DNA from: Epiperipatus broadwayi
Lineage: Eukaryota; Onychophora; Udeonychophora; Euonychophora; Peripatidae
Reading direction: 5' to 3'
DNA length: 64,000 nt
NCBI GenBank assembly: GCA_028023455.1
Contig: JAQFVV010000017.1
Location: 5,548,098-5,612,097 of the forward strand
A program made the translations under genes and the position numbers. Shown piece by piece: positions 47,151-60,345 of this stretch; positions within the stretch are counted from its first letter, which is position 1, and each line of letters begins with the position of its first letter. The notes beneath the pieces were generated by a model. That model was not told where the DNA came from. It saw only the letters and a program-made list of their open reading frames with translations, and did not search any database.

Positions 47151-48049
47151 CATCCTGAGGCTGAGATTCTTGTCACACCCATGTTGACCTAAGTCAGGAA
47201 TTTTATGGAATAGAAAACCCTCCAGAATGCTTTATCTGATCTTTCTAGCATTATAGCTTAATAAATATGGAGCTGTAAACAAAAAAATGCCTTAAATTAA
47301 CTTTGATCCTGCCAATCTGTTCATCACTATTTAATGCTAAAAAATATTTGACATTTACTTCCTATAAGAAGCAAACTAGCCATCTAAAGTGATTATCACA
47401 CAGAAATGTACTTCTATCATTAACCTGTGAATCTACTTATTTTGTGCTCATAGACAAACTGCATTAAAATCTTCATGTGAAAATTACCCTGGATTAAATC
47501 AAAAAAAGTTAAATATTAGTATTGCTAGTAGACAGCTAAAATTGATGACTGGAGACAAAAATATACGAGAGCTCACAAAGATATCGAGATAATTAACTCA
47601 ACGTTTTATTAGCTTTTCTTATAAAGCTACAAATTTTTCCCTCTCATGCATGCTCATCATATAATTTTTAAATGTAAATATGTAGATACATTTTTTTTAT
47701 CATATAGATCTGTATGTTAATTAAAGTTATTGTTAATAATTTTGTGGTTTGTCATTTCTCATCCCAAGTCCAAGCTGATTATTTATTTTGTTAATGTAAT
47801 AATAGTATTAGGAGGAGGGGGTAGCAATCAGGAAATATAATTGAATCTGCACAAAGATTTGTTTTTTTAAGTATCTTGTGATTATTATAGCTTTGTCAAT
47901 TAAAATAAAATGTGTATAGTCACTGTACCTTGTACATGGTTGCCCATTAATTATTTTTAAATTTCTCTAGACTAAAATTAATTTGCAAACATTGCATTTT
48001 TCATTTTATTGTTAATTTTATCATAACGAATTGTTAAAAGGGCAGTTAC
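47151..48049. other. AT-rich stretch without recognised features
   Basis: There is no coding resemblance. It ends at the LTR boundary at 48050. Confidence 0.4.
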
Positions 48050-50006
48050 TGTGACAGTATTGAACCGGGTGGGAAAAGATCGATATTAGAAAAAAATATA
48101 GAATATTTTTTTTTTACTCTTTAAAAAAAAAATTAAGATTGTGAAAAACATTGTAAACAAATTGTTGCCTTCTTTTTATAGAAAAATGACAATATTATAA
48201 AATTATTATAAATTCAATCTACTGCAGTTGCAATTTAAATATTACAGCACCTGATCCCTCAGGCAGAGAAGCATAATACTCAGAGGGTATCTGTGGCCAG
48301 ACTTTGAGGTTACACAAGTTATAACCTAAAGCCATATTTCCAGGTCACAGAACTTCCCGGCTGCTGAATTCAAATCCTGTCATTCAAAGCACTTTGTTTT
48401 GAAGTAAACTTCAGGTGCCAGTTAATTACAAGAAGTAACTAACATGCCCTGGATGACAGCTACTAATTCAACACCTGATAAATCCCAAACTAGCTCAACG
48501 AAAATATAATTCAATATGGAATAAACTATGTGTCTAACTTCTTTGCTAAATTGTTCTTAGTGGTATAATTAAAGAATTGACTGAAAAGTAATTGACAGAC
48601 AAAAAAAAAAAATTAATTAAATATTTATTTTAAATAAAAGTTTACTATAATTTTATTATTTTTATATAAAAACAATGATTTTATATATAATAACCACACA
48701 CCTTCTTAATAAAACATATAATAACAATGTAATATAACACCATATGAATGGAGCGCAGACATTTGGACTTACAACTAATTATTTCATGGTTTGAAAGCTC
48801 TGTAACTATCTATTTGATACTTTAGGAAGCACATGAATCCACACATACTATAGTTCATTATATGCTGGCTATAGAGTTCATTTATTATACTGACTCTGGA
48901 GATACTCAAAGATTGCAATGGCTACTTATAGATTAATATAAAAAATTAGGAATGGGCATAAGAAAATGTTATTACCTATAGGATTTTAAATGTTGTGGCT
49001 TCTTGCTCTTTGCTGCTGCATGTGTGGTTTACCAACCGGTTGGATTTTAGGCTTCTGATGTGGTCCTGACGATTGCGGTTCTGGGCTACTTCTATTTCAG
49101 GCAGTTAGACATTCTTGGCAGCTTCAAATTATTAGATGGGCATGGCTTCTATTGGGCAGACTGCTGATGTTCTTGTGGATGAAGGCTGGAACTCGATCGC
49201 ATGCTCCGACTTCTGCTTAGCACAGCATTGTATTTTTTGAAAAATATGTCTAATAGGTGATTGAATCTAGATACGTGAATGACTGAATGAAAAAATTTTT
49301 GGCCCTATTTATGTGATGATCTTGTTGTTATCTTTTAATTAATTTTTTAAATCCGCTAATTATTTTCATTGTTCAAAATCCATCCACTGCTTTTGTTGAT
49401 CAAATTTTGGATAAGATGCTTTTTAATTATTCTGTTGTTTTTTGGTTTTTATTTTTTTATTTTTCATTGATTAATCCCATTCCTATGCAGCTTATCTATT
49501 AAGCAATCTTTGAGTTTTAAAATTTAATTATGAGCTTTCCTTTATTTTAATATTTAACTTTCATATTTTATTTTATTTTTAACACACACACATTTTATTA
49601 TTTTCTTTAAATTTAAAATCAACATTATTTACACAGACATATATTTATTTTATTTTAAATAAATGGAAAGAGAGATTTTTAGTTTTTAAGATTTCTTTTT
49701 TTTTCTTTAATAGTTTAATTTTTCTAAATCACATTCCCCCTTGGACTAACTGCATTTTTTAAAAATAAAACTAACTTTCTAGATACTACTTTTTTAATTT
49801 ATTCTAAATTATAATTTTTTTTCTTTCTTTTAGACAACCGTTATTTCCTTCGATGAAACTTAATTTGTCATTTACTAGTAACTGATCCTACAATGATTTT
49901 ATTTTTTAAAATTAATTTTAAAACTTTTGCGTTATCTATGAAGATTCTTATTTTAATAATTTTGGACAAAATTATTTACAATATGTAGCACTTGCCTAGC
50001 GGTACA
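48050..50006 (-). repeat. 3' LTR (by minus-strand orientation)
   Basis: On the minus strand it runs TGTACCGCTAGG...CTGTCACA. The core promoter block TAAATAGGGCC is at 49301-49314 (minus). It differs from its partner mostly by point changes and small indels. Confidence 0.85.
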
Positions 50007-50025
50007 TTACACCGCTCCCCCGACA
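50007..50025 (-). promoter_or_regulatory. Polypurine-tract-like sequence next to the LTR
   Basis: The minus strand reads TGTCGGGGGAGCGGTGTAA directly before the LTR start TGTACCGC. A purine-rich tract here is where plus-strand DNA synthesis would be primed, and it fixes the element's orientation. Confidence 0.55.
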
Positions 50026-51245
50026 AGGGTAAAATGTGTCTTTTTGACCATTTTAGCTCTGATAACTTCCTTAACAATTTGAACTATTTTACATGAATTT
50101 TTTTTTTTTAAGTTTTTTTCTTTACATCTGGAACTATACATGCTGAGGGCAATCTTCTTTGATTATGCTTTTCTTCTATCTAGAATGACAACATTGCTTA
50201 CAATGATCTTGTACTTAATGACGACCACAAGGACAACACTCCTTTCTGGTGAGACAGATTTTAAGATGAGGCGAATGCAGAGTTTTCTGGCTTACACTGA
50301 CTTTACATGCAAGTGAAACGAAGCTTCATGTGCCAGTTTGTCCTACCGGACATGGGGAAAAGAAAAGATTGCTGCGAATAGCAGGATTCCTTGCCCGACC
50401 AATTCAGCTTACACTTTGGAAATAATATATGAAATATGGGGACTCTCCTCCAAAGAAGTGATCCATGGCTTATTCTGAATTGTTCCCAGTGCTCATATTT
50501 AATATAAGAATAATGGATGGGCTCAGAACTTTCTGAGATTCCTCACCCTGAAAATATTTTTTTCTGATAGTCCGTTATGGGTACTATTTTCATCCAGCCT
50601 ACAGCTTTACATTTTTACTCCTTCCCTAAAACTCAATTCTATGCTTCCTACCCTCCTTTCAATTACCATCCCTTATACACTCCTAACATAAACTTAGATT
50701 GATATTCCATTTATATTATTTATTTACATTAACCCTTATGAATATTATTTTATTCCATTTATTTAGCTTTCTTTTATTAACCTGCATGTATTCAAAAAAC
50801 TATTTTATTTTATTATGCTACTTCCTTTATTATTTTTCTACAGATATTTTTATTTTACTTGATTTTATTATATTCATTTCCGTTATTTTATTCACTTACT
50901 TATTCCTACTAATAGTACTTTAAATCATTTATTTTAACCATTTATTTATGAAGACTTTTTCTTAATATGCGCGGGCAAAAATAAGATCTTTTATTCTGTG
51001 GTGCCTTCATTATAATTATTTTCCGAAAACATTTCACTTTTTCTTTAAATTTATTATTTTAGTTTTAATAACGAAATTTTTCTATTCAGGTTTATCACCC
51101 ATGTCAAAATAATTTTATTCAACTCATTATCCATTTCCGGTCCTTTATTTCTTTCAGTTTTTATTCCGTCTGATGTCAATTACGCTCGGTCAGGCGGCTT
51201 CTTTTTTCTACCTACAAACTCTCTAATATAAATTAATTTTCCTCT
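50026..51245 (-). other. Retroelement interior, non-coding or decayed part
   Basis: 50100-50470 is GC-richer. Its minus strand shows cysteine/histidine-rich fragments that could be a decayed zinc-finger or zinc-knuckle region, but frames are broken and no motif is complete. 50600-51245 is T-rich on the plus strand. Confidence 0.35.
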
Positions 51246-51880
51246 TTTGTCTATCCTTCACTTATAATTTGTTGTCTTGTCTCTTTCCCATTCTGTTCTA
51301 TTTTCTGCCTCATAATCAGAATCCCCTTATGCTTAACAAAATTCCACAGTTCTTCAAACTGTCCTACTTTATTGTTAACTGCCTTAATAATACTATACAG
51401 AGAAAATGCTTCATCTACGGTGTTTTTCAACTGCTCTACATAATATCACTCTGTAAATGGCTTCTATTTCTGCCTTAAAATTATATTGCTCCAGTAGAAA
51501 TTTTTTTATATTATTTTCTATATTTCTTTCCACCTTATCTGTTTCAATACTATTTGGTTCTAATTCAATTTTCATGTCTTTTATCACCTCAACTTCCTTT
51601 TCTATTTCCTGACTTTCTTTAGTCAAATGTATCTCTATGGCTTCTATAGCATATGATTTCTCTCTACTTTCCCCACTATTTCACGTCTCATTTCCCTCAC
51701 TTCTGCTTTGAATTCCCTAATTTCTTTCATTATATTCTCCATCATGTTCATCTTCACCTGTGTCTCACTATCTTCCCTTTCTTTTTCCACCCTTTGCGGA
51801 TTTTTAAAAAATATCGGGCTTTCTTCTGGTAAAATTTCTTTATCCATTGTTATGCTGTATTTTCTTTTTTTAAACCGCAA
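51246..51880 (-). pseudogene. Gag-like coiled-coil protein relic, two frameshifts
   Basis: The first frame starts with ATG at 51880, some 320 bases inside the 5' LTR as expected for gag, and is rich in charged heptad-like runs (for example MMENIMKEIREFKAEVREM). It stops at 51644. The next frame resumes at once (KESQEIEKEVEVIKDM) to 51411, and a third continues to about 51250 (SLYSIIKAVNNKVGQF). The changes of frame look like single-base indels in one originally continuous frame of roughly 200 codons. Lysine/glutamate-rich coiled coil and position suggest a structural gag protein, but no capsid motif is recognised. It is not functional here. Confidence 0.55.
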
Positions 51881-52202
51881 ATAAAATTAAACACAATATC
51901 TATTTATATCTCTTTGCATTCAACAAATCAAGAAATATTATTAGTTTATTTATTCTCTTAAAACGGAACATACGACTGACTCCAAACCCTTGTCCTTTTT
52001 CTCTACTCGTTCTCAATGCCTTAAATTCACCTAAAATAGCTAACTGTCTTTACTTTTTCTCTTTTCATTTAAAAGAAAAATTTGTTTCAGTCAATTCTTT
52101 GATTTAAATCACACCACTTTCTTAATTACAATTACACAATTTAGCGTTTCTTTAAATTTTTATTCTTTAACTCTATTTGACATATGATTAATTACTGTCA
52201 TA

Positions 52203-54163
52203 TGTAACAGTTCTGCTCCCATGTTGGGAAAGCCAAATGAACGGTGTGGGAGAAGATTGAATAAAAAAAAGATAAAATTTTGTTTATTCTTTAATAAAAA
52301 TAAATAAATAAAACTTACTCTTTAATAAAAACAAAATTGTGAAAACATTATAAACAAATTGTAAGATAAATTGTTATAAATTCGATCTACTCCAGCTGCA
52401 ATTTAAATATTACAGCACCCGATCCCTCAGACAGAGAAGCATACTACCCAGAGGGTACCTGTAGCCAGACTGAGATTACTCAAGGTATAACCTACAGCCA
52501 TATTTCCAGGTTACAGAACTTCTTGGCTTCTGAATTCAAACCCTGTTATTCAAAGCACTTTATTTGATTTGAAGTAAACTCCAGGCACCAGTTAATTACA
52601 AGAAGTAACTAACATGCCCTGAATGACAGCTACCAATTCAACACCTGATAAATCCCAAACTAGCTCAATGAAAATATAATACAATATGGAATAAACTACG
52701 TGTCTAACTTCTTTGCTAAATTGTTCTTAGTGGTATAATTAAAGAATTGGTTAGACAGTGATTGACAGACAAAATGTTTAATATAATTTGTAAACTAATT
52801 TTATAACTTTTTTTTAATTAAATAAACAATGATTTTATATATAATAACCACACACATTCTTAATAAAACATACGATAACAATGTAATATAATACTATACA
52901 GATGAAGAACACACAACATTCGACTTACAGCTAATTATTTCATGGTTTGAAAGCTCTGTAACTATCTATTTGATACTTTAGGAAGCACGTGAACCCACAC
53001 ATACTATAGTTCATTATATGCTGGCTATAGAGTTCATTTATTATACTGACTCTGGAGATACTCAAAGATTGCAATGGCTACTTATAGATTAATATAAAAA
53101 ATTAGGAATGTGCATAAGAAAATGTTATTACCTATAGGATTTTAAATGTTGTGGCTTCTTGCTCTTTGCTGCTGCATGCGTAGTTTACCAACCAGTTGGA
53201 TTTTAGGCTTCTGATGCGGTCCTGACGATTGTGGTTCCAGGCTACTTCTATTTCAGGCAGTTAGACATTCATTCTTGGGGGCTTCAAATTATTAGACGGG
53301 CATGGCTTCTATTGGACAGACTGCTGATGTTCTTGCGGATGAAGGCTGGAGCTCTGTTGCATGCTCTGACTTCTGCTCAGCACGACATTGTATACGTTGA
53401 AAAATACGTCTAATAGATGATTGAATCTAAATACATGAATGACTGATGAAATTTTCGGCCCTATTTATGTGATGATCTTGTTGTTATCTTTTAATTAATT
53501 TTTTAAACCCGCTAGTTATTTTCATTGTTCAAAATCCATCCGCTGCTTTTGTAGATCAAATTTTTGATAAGATGCATTTAATTAGTCCTGTTGTTTATGG
53601 ATTTTAATTAGTTAATTAGTAGCCATTGCTAATCCCATTCCTATGCAGCTTATCTATTAAGATCTTTGAGTTTTAAAATTTAATTATGAGCTTTCCTTTA
53701 TTTTAATATTTAACTTTCATATTTTATTTTATTTTTAACATGCACACATTTTATTATTTTCTTTACATTTAACATCGACATTATTTATGCACACATATAT
53801 TTACTTTATTTTAAATAAAAGGAAAGAGAGATTTTTAGTTTTTAAGATTTCTTTTTTTTTCCTTAATAGTTTAATTTTTCTAAATCACATTCCCCCTCGG
53901 GATAATTGCATTTTCTTTTAATAAAACTAACTTTCTAAATACCACTTTCTTAATTTATTCTAAATTATATTTTATTTTTTTTTCTTTTAATCAACCTTTA
54001 TTTCCTTTGATGAAACTTAATTTGTCATTTACTAGTAACTGATCCTGCAATGATTTTATTTTTTAAAATTAATTTTAAAACTTTTGCATTATCTATGAAG
54101 ATTCTTATTTTAATAATTTTGGACAAAATTATTTACAATATGTAGCGCTTGCCTAGCGGTACA
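52203..54163 (-). repeat. 5' LTR (by minus-strand orientation)
   Basis: On the minus strand it runs TGTACCGCTAGG...CTGTTACA, with the promoter block at about 53458-53470. The 60-codon plus-strand frame at 53231-53413 is incidental. Confidence 0.85.
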
Positions 54164-55990
54164 GTATAGACAATATTCTTTTATTAAATATTACATTTTT
54201 TTAATGTAACATTTGATGCAAATATATTTCTTTTATTACACAATTACCAACATTTATATACTGTCAACCAGATCACCAGACATGTTTTTGGCTGTTATCA
54301 AAAGATTTGATTGGCTCTACTATCTGGTATTCAATGATTACTCATGCATACAAGATATCTCCAGAAAAATAAAATACAAAGTGGATTCATATGTTAAATG
54401 CAAGCTAGGAGAATCATGTGATGCTTCAACATGCAGTAATAATTAAATAATACTCATTTTATGAGCCCGTTTTAGATTTCCCATGCCTTTAAAATACCCA
54501 TGAGCTACTGGAATTGAAATAAATATTAAATATTAACAATACTATAATTATTAATATTAAAAGCAGTACATTATTTTTATAGTAATGAAATAAAAATATA
54601 AATATTTATTCATTAGCAAATAAAAAAGATTCTGCAATTATTAATTTTAATATATTTACAGCAAGTTTTGTAAATTAACCTTATTTTTATATTGGTACAG
54701 CAGGTTTGTAGTAATTAATATATATATATAAACATTTACCGGTTAATTATTTTTGTCTTCTTCAATTTCTTGTTGTAAAATTTATGTCAACTTATTTATT
54801 TATTTTTTTCTTTCTTTGCTTTCTTTCTGGTAAATATTCTGAAAGATTTAGCAAATAAAGCACATCAGGAGTCAAAATTAAAAAAAAACAAAATACATAC
54901 ACAGTGTTTAATCAGAATTATATTTATGAAACTATATTTTATTTTATTAATTTTATATTAAAATAAATGTATATTAATATATCTACATATTTTGTTCCAG
55001 ACAGCAAAAATGAAGAGGGGATGCTAGTAAGTTCACATGTTGTAGTAACTACCAAAAACCATATGTAAAAAGAGAAGAGAAAGAACAGCTGCTTAGCAAT
55101 ATATTGGTGTAGTAAGTTGCTACAGGTGTCATATAAAACAATGTTTTATTTAGATACAGAATTTTAATAAGTGCATCTATGATATTTTCTTGAAATAATT
55201 TTAAGTAGCCCTAATATCCATACTGATCAATTAGCAAGCAATTATTATTTGTTCCTTCCTTCTTCTTTATACTAATTATTCACTTTTATTCAAGTAGCCA
55301 AAACTTTTCAAATACTCAAGTAACCGATAATATAGAATCAATGTCTGACATGTAATTAGACTTACCGATTCATTCAATAATTTTACAAATCTAACATAAT
55401 TTAAAAGCTTTAATATAATTTTAAAAAAGAAGTGAACTGAATAAAATCATTATGGTTTATTGAGATATGTAGTATATATAAAAATGCCAAAAAAAAATCT
55501 AAGATGGTATCTGTTCTTCATTTAACCTTTAATTCAATGATTTATTTCTTAAATATTAATCTGTTTATTTCAATAGCCATCTTATGTAGAAATGCTTTAT
55601 ATTATAACATTAGCAATCTTAATTCTTCTTTAATATACAAATCCATGAGTCAGATATAAGCCTTCACTAAGATGATACACAAATATGTTAGAAATATCTG
55701 AAAAGACTGCCATTAGTCTTTTCTATGTGATTAAGATCTGATGAAGTATATTTTAGAAAACATATTGTTTTAGTAACTGTAATTTTGTATAAGTTATAAA
55801 GCTAGGATTTGTGACTCCAGAAAAAATAGAAAAGAATAGACACTTAAATATAAAAAGATATTGTAAGTTTAAAAGCAATGAAAAAAAAATGCTGATCTGA
55901 TAGATAAAAGAAATGTGAATAATAATGCCGGATAGGCTTAATGGATTTAAGTATAGAAAAGGCTAATATTGTTTATTAATTAAAACATTA
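54164..55990. other. AT-rich stretch without recognised features
   Basis: A 77-codon plus-strand frame at 54213-54446 is without resemblance to known proteins. No repeats were matched. Confidence 0.4.
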
Positions 55991-55999
55991 AGCTATTTT

Positions 56000-56710
56000 A
56001 AACTAATTAAACACAAGAATACAGTGGAAGAGTCAGTCTAATCAAGATCTGAAAGACTAATTGCAGGTGAAAGGAATGTACACAGACACAATTAAAAGCT
56101 GGATGATAATTTGTGAAAAGGCGCATTACTGGGGGGGGATAGCTGAATGTAAAGAATTATTAGCTTTTTATAATAATTAATATTGAATATTAAACTGCGG
56201 AAATGTATAAATAGTATGTGCTGAAAAGAACAGTAGCTTTTTTTTACCCTTCACGTGATGGTGCTAATTCATCATGGGATGTCAGGAAGAAAGGACCCAA
56301 AGAAAAAACTGTTGGAAAAGCTGTAGCGACTTTTTTGCTAGGAAGGCCATCATCCCAGAAACTGAACCTCTGTAGGTGCAAACAGCCAGATAGGGAACTT
56401 AAACAGACCGCACTGGTCTTATTTTCACTTGTGTGTATCTGATAAGGCTCATGAGAACTGTGCAAAGTCAGACTGTGAGAACTGTGCAGAGTCGACTATG
56501 AGTATAAACAATTTTTTTAGTTATTTACTCAGGTCTAAGAATAGTGAAGACGGTGGTTAGTTGTTAACTGGGGGCAGTATTAGCATTAAGTGGGAAATAG
56601 TTCTCCAATTCAAGGACTGATTTGATCACATTAGCAAATGTAGAACTTTAGGAAGATATATGTGCCGGAATAACTTCCAAGTGGTCAGTTGTTAGTAGTC
56701 ATCGGAATTA
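56000..56710 (+). mobile_element. Possible LTR relic with TATA box
   Basis: TGTATAAATAGTATG near 56204 is TATA-like and is followed by a GC-richer tract to 56480. A direct repeat of TGAGAACTGTGCARAGTC lies at about 56452 and 56475. Overlapping short frames on both strands (56218-56465) resemble nothing known. Ends were not identified. Confidence 0.3.
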
Positions 56711-57784
56711 CTGAAGGCACAATTGTATATAATGTGTTATTTATATTAATGTAAATAAATATATTCTCATCTTTATTTCAATGTTATTCTTTAAAATTCT
56801 ATAATTTTTGTTGGCATTCAGTTTCATGGTTAAATGCACAACACTATCAAAAGCTATTGAAAATTCTGTATATTCTCTGAACTGCAAAATAATAATCTCC
56901 ATGATGAACAACACAGCAAATTGTCTATAAATAATTAGAATGCTTCCAATATGTGTAATAAATATATGTAATGCTTTATTCAAACTTAAATAATCTAAGC
57001 ATTTTACAAAAAATATTCTTAAGGAATGGCAGATAATAATAGCAAGATACTTCCTGTCTTAGTTCCTAATTCTCTAATAAGAAAGTCCCTAAATTCGTAG
57101 GAGTAAGAATAACAAATAATATTTCGGAATATTGATGTAGAGGACCCAAGAAATCAATGACTCAAAATAACTTTATAAATATAACAATATATATATACAT
57201 ACACAAATATATATATATAAACATACCTTCTAATTTTACCATAACATAGTAGTTAATTTCTGACTAGTATTATTCCCAATACTATTATAAGACTCTTAAC
57301 TAAGAAATTTATGATAGTAATTAACTTTCTACTATTTTCAAAACCTTTTCTTTAGCTTGAGCAGCCCTTAGGGTTTTTTAAAATCATAATAAGGTTGGGG
57401 TCAACTGTTTAAGTTTCTAGTCAACTTGCTAACTTTTCAGGAGCCAAGATTCTGGGGAAAGATGTCTTTCACTGGTTTTCTTAAACTGCTTTATGTTGTT
57501 TGCTTCCAAAGTTGGCTTTGAAGATGAAAAAGAAGAGAGCTTTTTTTTTCCTGCTATGGTTTACATCCTTATTCATTCTTTTATTATTTCTGGAATTGGC
57601 ATGATTCTAGATCATAGGTGTATTTTCAGTTCAATTAAATTTTTTTTATTATCAGAAATCTTTTTCCTTTTGATAACAATCTATTCTATTTTGTAATTCT
57701 AATTTTATAAATTTATTCAAATCTATTTTCTCTTGCTTTAAATTTAATCTCCAAAATTTATTATTTATTTAATTAATTTAAAAG
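56711..57784. other. AT-rich stretch without recognised features
   Basis: Short frames at 56741-56983 (minus) and 57493-57696 (plus) are hydrophobic and AT-driven. No repeats were matched. Confidence 0.4.
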
Positions 57785-58152
57785 TATATAAATCCAATTT
57801 ATCCAAACCACTTTGAAAACTTTTTAATAAAAAACTTTTTATTGTACATATATATATAATGAACAAAATGAAATAAAATAAAATACATAACTATATAAAT
57901 AATATCATAAAAAATGTAAACTATAAAAGACTAAAAACAACATAAAATAATTAAACCCAAATAAAATAATACAGTTAAATTTATGGTATTATTTATATAG
58001 TTATTTATTTTATTATACTTTATTCATTATATCATAGCTCTGAAGAAGACTGCAGGACAGTCGAAACGTGGGTGTATGTGTGTATATATGTACAATAAAA
58101 AGTTTTTTGCTAAAAAGTGTTCAAAGTGGTTTGGATAAATTGGATTTATATA
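57785..58152. mobile_element. Foldback element, ~71-bp terminal arms, with CTGAAGA...GAAAC motif
   Basis: Left arm 57785-57856 (TATATAAATCCAATTTATCC...) and right arm 58082-58152 are inverted copies. The interior is also largely self-complementary (blocks near 57865-57910 and 57983-58030). At 58041-58072 the right side carries CTGAAGA-AGACTG-CAGGA-CAGTC-GAAACG, a five-base-pair hairpin between hammerhead-like half-cores. It is non-coding. Confidence 0.8.
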
Positions 58153-58292
58153 AGATATTACAGCAAAAATAAACAAAAGGATGATTATGATAATTTAAAA
58201 GTACAAATATTTCAGATACCACTAACAGTAATATAATTATCTCTTTGCCATGAACTTTTTGAAATCATAAAACCTGATTTACAAAAGATCAC

Positions 58293-58712
58293 TTAGCACC
58301 CATTTAGCAGTAATGACCTCAAAACAAATTGTTTATGTAATTGAACAATGTTAGTGGCAACAATTGTTGCTAACTTATGATTAAAAAAAATAATTTGTGT
58401 CTCCAGAAGTATGTTATGAATTTTCTCCAGAAATACATAAACTTGTCTATTTAGAACTGTTGAGTTTGTTGTTAGATTATAACTGAAATCAATTCTAACT
58501 ATAAAAGCATTATTTTGGTTATCGATACCATGCATTATTAAAAAGTATGTCCCTATCTGATAATTTAAAATGAAAAAGTTTTCACTTGGTAAATAAAATA
58601 AATTTAATTTTGCAAAATAAAAATCAGAACTCATATTTTGTGTGAAAGATCCTATAATGTATGTATAAGATAAAGATAACACAGGAATATTCATTTTGAT
58701 AAGAAACATCAT
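58293..58712 (-). CDS. Unrecognised open frame, 139 codons; doubtful gene
   Basis: This is the longest uninterrupted frame in the window that does not cross the gap, starting at ATG 58712. The protein would be rich in I, L, F, N and Y, reflecting the AT-rich base composition. No domain, signal peptide or repeat is recognised, and no splice context or Kozak-like start is evident. It lies between a foldback and a tandem repeat. It is most likely a chance frame or a remnant of an unknown element. Confidence 0.15.
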   Translation of the reverse strand: MMFLIKMNIPVLSLSYTYIIGSFTQNMSSDFYFAKLNLFYLPSENFFILNYQIGTYFLIMHGIDNQNNAFIVRIDFSYNLTTNSTVLNRQVYVFLEKIHNILLETQIIFFNHKLATIVATNIVQLHKQFVLRSLLLNGC

Positions 58713-59221
58713 ATATCTAATTAAGATATAAAGACATTTCTATTTATCATGATATTATAAGCTCTATGTAAATAAAAATAAGTACATAAACATCTCTGTT
58801 TTCAAAGACCAAACAACTTAAATTATTGTATATTAAGATTTATCAAGCTACTTGTTTGGTCCAAGATATCTGTGAGTGGGAAATGAGCTTGCAAAAAGTG
58901 AAACACACTAAGCAGTAAATTTATATAACATATGTTTGTATAGGCTGAAATATACTTTCAATCCAGTAGTAACATTACCACACAAATATATTGAAAACAT
59001 AATATATGTCATTTGTTCCAAGATATGTGTAACCAGGTGATAAGATATTATAATAAGTATGACTATCATCAATGGTCAATTGCTATTGTCTGCTACTTCC
59101 TTACTACAATTTACTCTAGTTTATCAATACGTCTGGGATAACTCACATGATAGTTAATGTGAAAATATATATTCTGCAACACTTTCCTAACACATCCTTG
59201 CATAATATTTACAAGAATATT

Positions 59222-60118
59222 ATATTAAGATCAAATTCAGAATTAAACATATATTAAATAACAACAATATTACCACATATTCTTTCAAATTCATATAAAT
59301 AAAAATACAATAAAAGACATAATCCCCAAAATGCATTTCATGCTGGACCAGCACTTATCAGTTGGTACTGATCACTTTCTCTCATATATCTCTATTATAT
59401 GAAAAATATATCTATATTAAACAATTATAATTTGAATTACAAGTGCCAAACTAATTCATTCCAAATCTTGGACACCATCCATTTTAGATAAATAATTATT
59501 ACTAATGATTTATTAAACTAGAGATTGTCTCTAGGAGCAGATATAAACTTTAAAACTCAATTAAAGATTAATATATCTGATTTTTTAAAAATTAAGCACA
59601 CACACATAGTTATTTACATTTCTCTTTCCCATGTATAATATCTTTATAAGTATATTAAATAACCTCAATACTACCACATATTCTTTTAAATTCATATAAA
59701 TAAAGATACAATAAAAGACAAATGACCACTAAGAATGTATTTCATGCTGAACTAACACTCATCAATAGGTTCAGGCCAGCATCTCATATATATCTCTATT
59801 ATATGAAAAATATTTATCTACATCAAATAATTACAATTTGAATTACAAATGCCAAACTAATTCAACCTAAATCTTGACACCATCCACTTTAGATAAATAC
59901 AATAATGATTATTATTAATCATTTACTAAACTAGAGATCGTCTCTAGTACAGATATAAACTTTAAAATTCAATTAAAGATTAATATATTTGATTTTTTTA
60001 AAAATCAGCACACAGACACATGAAGTTATTTACACTTCTCTTTCCCATGTGTAATATCTTTATAAATATATTAAATAACATCAATAGTACTACCTATTTT
60101 TTCAAATTCATATAAATA
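59222..60118 (+). repeat. Tandem repeat, ~404-bp unit, two copies and a partial third
   Basis: TTCATGCTG recurs at 59337 and 59741. Each unit has CATATAAATAAARATACAATA, CTCATATATCTCTATTATAT, AGTGCCAAACTAATTCA-like, GAGATYGTCTCTAG, and CTCTTTCCCATGTRTAATAT blocks in the same order; the third unit breaks off after CATATAAATAAA. The family is shared with 46150-47150 and 63325-63535. Confidence 0.85.
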
Positions 60119-60345
60119 AAAAATGAATTGAATTTTATTATTAATTTATCACAATTCTGATATATAGTTTTAGTTCATACAATACGTCTGTGCTTTTGTA
60201 GATGAGTGTCATGTAATCACATATATATGTTAATATCAATCATACTTTATAAATTATTAAAATGAATTATTGAATTTTATTATTAGTTTATCACAATTCT
60301 GATATGTAATTTTTTTTTAATACAAGCATGTCTGTATACTGATAT
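60119..60345 (+). repeat. Tandem duplication, ~142-bp unit
   Basis: TTGAATTTTATTATTARTTTATCACAATTCTGATAT occurs in two copies starting about 60128 and 60270, with further weak similarity downstream. Confidence 0.8.

Larger units (their letters stand above)
48050..54163 (-). mobile_element. LTR retroelement, 6.1 kb, with very long LTRs and short interior
   Basis: Direct repeats 48050-50006 and 52203-54163 (1957 and 1961 bp, highly similar by eye) flank a 2196-bp interior. Termini are TGT...ACA in both. On the minus strand the LTR starts TGTACCGCTAGGC and is preceded inside by a G-rich tract, giving the orientation. The interior holds only a broken gag-like coiled-coil frame and no recognisable protease, reverse transcriptase or integrase, so it is non-autonomous. 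LTRs are 64% of the length. Flanking bases (GTTAC before, GTATA after) are not a clear duplication. Copy A at 1-1782 is the same family in the opposite orientation. Confidence 0.85.

Noticed and set aside
50230-50400. C2H2 zinc-finger or zinc-knuckle exon on the minus strand
   Set aside because: Cysteine and histidine residues appear in different frames and no complete finger is present; it is treated as decayed retroelement interior.
56218-56442. 74-codon frame as a small protein
   Set aside because: It overlaps an opposite-strand frame, and the neighbourhood looks like an LTR with a TATA box.
58293-58712. 139-codon minus-strand frame as a genuine protein gene
   Set aside because: It has no recognisable domain or start context, and its composition is explained by AT-rich DNA; listed only as a doubtful frame.
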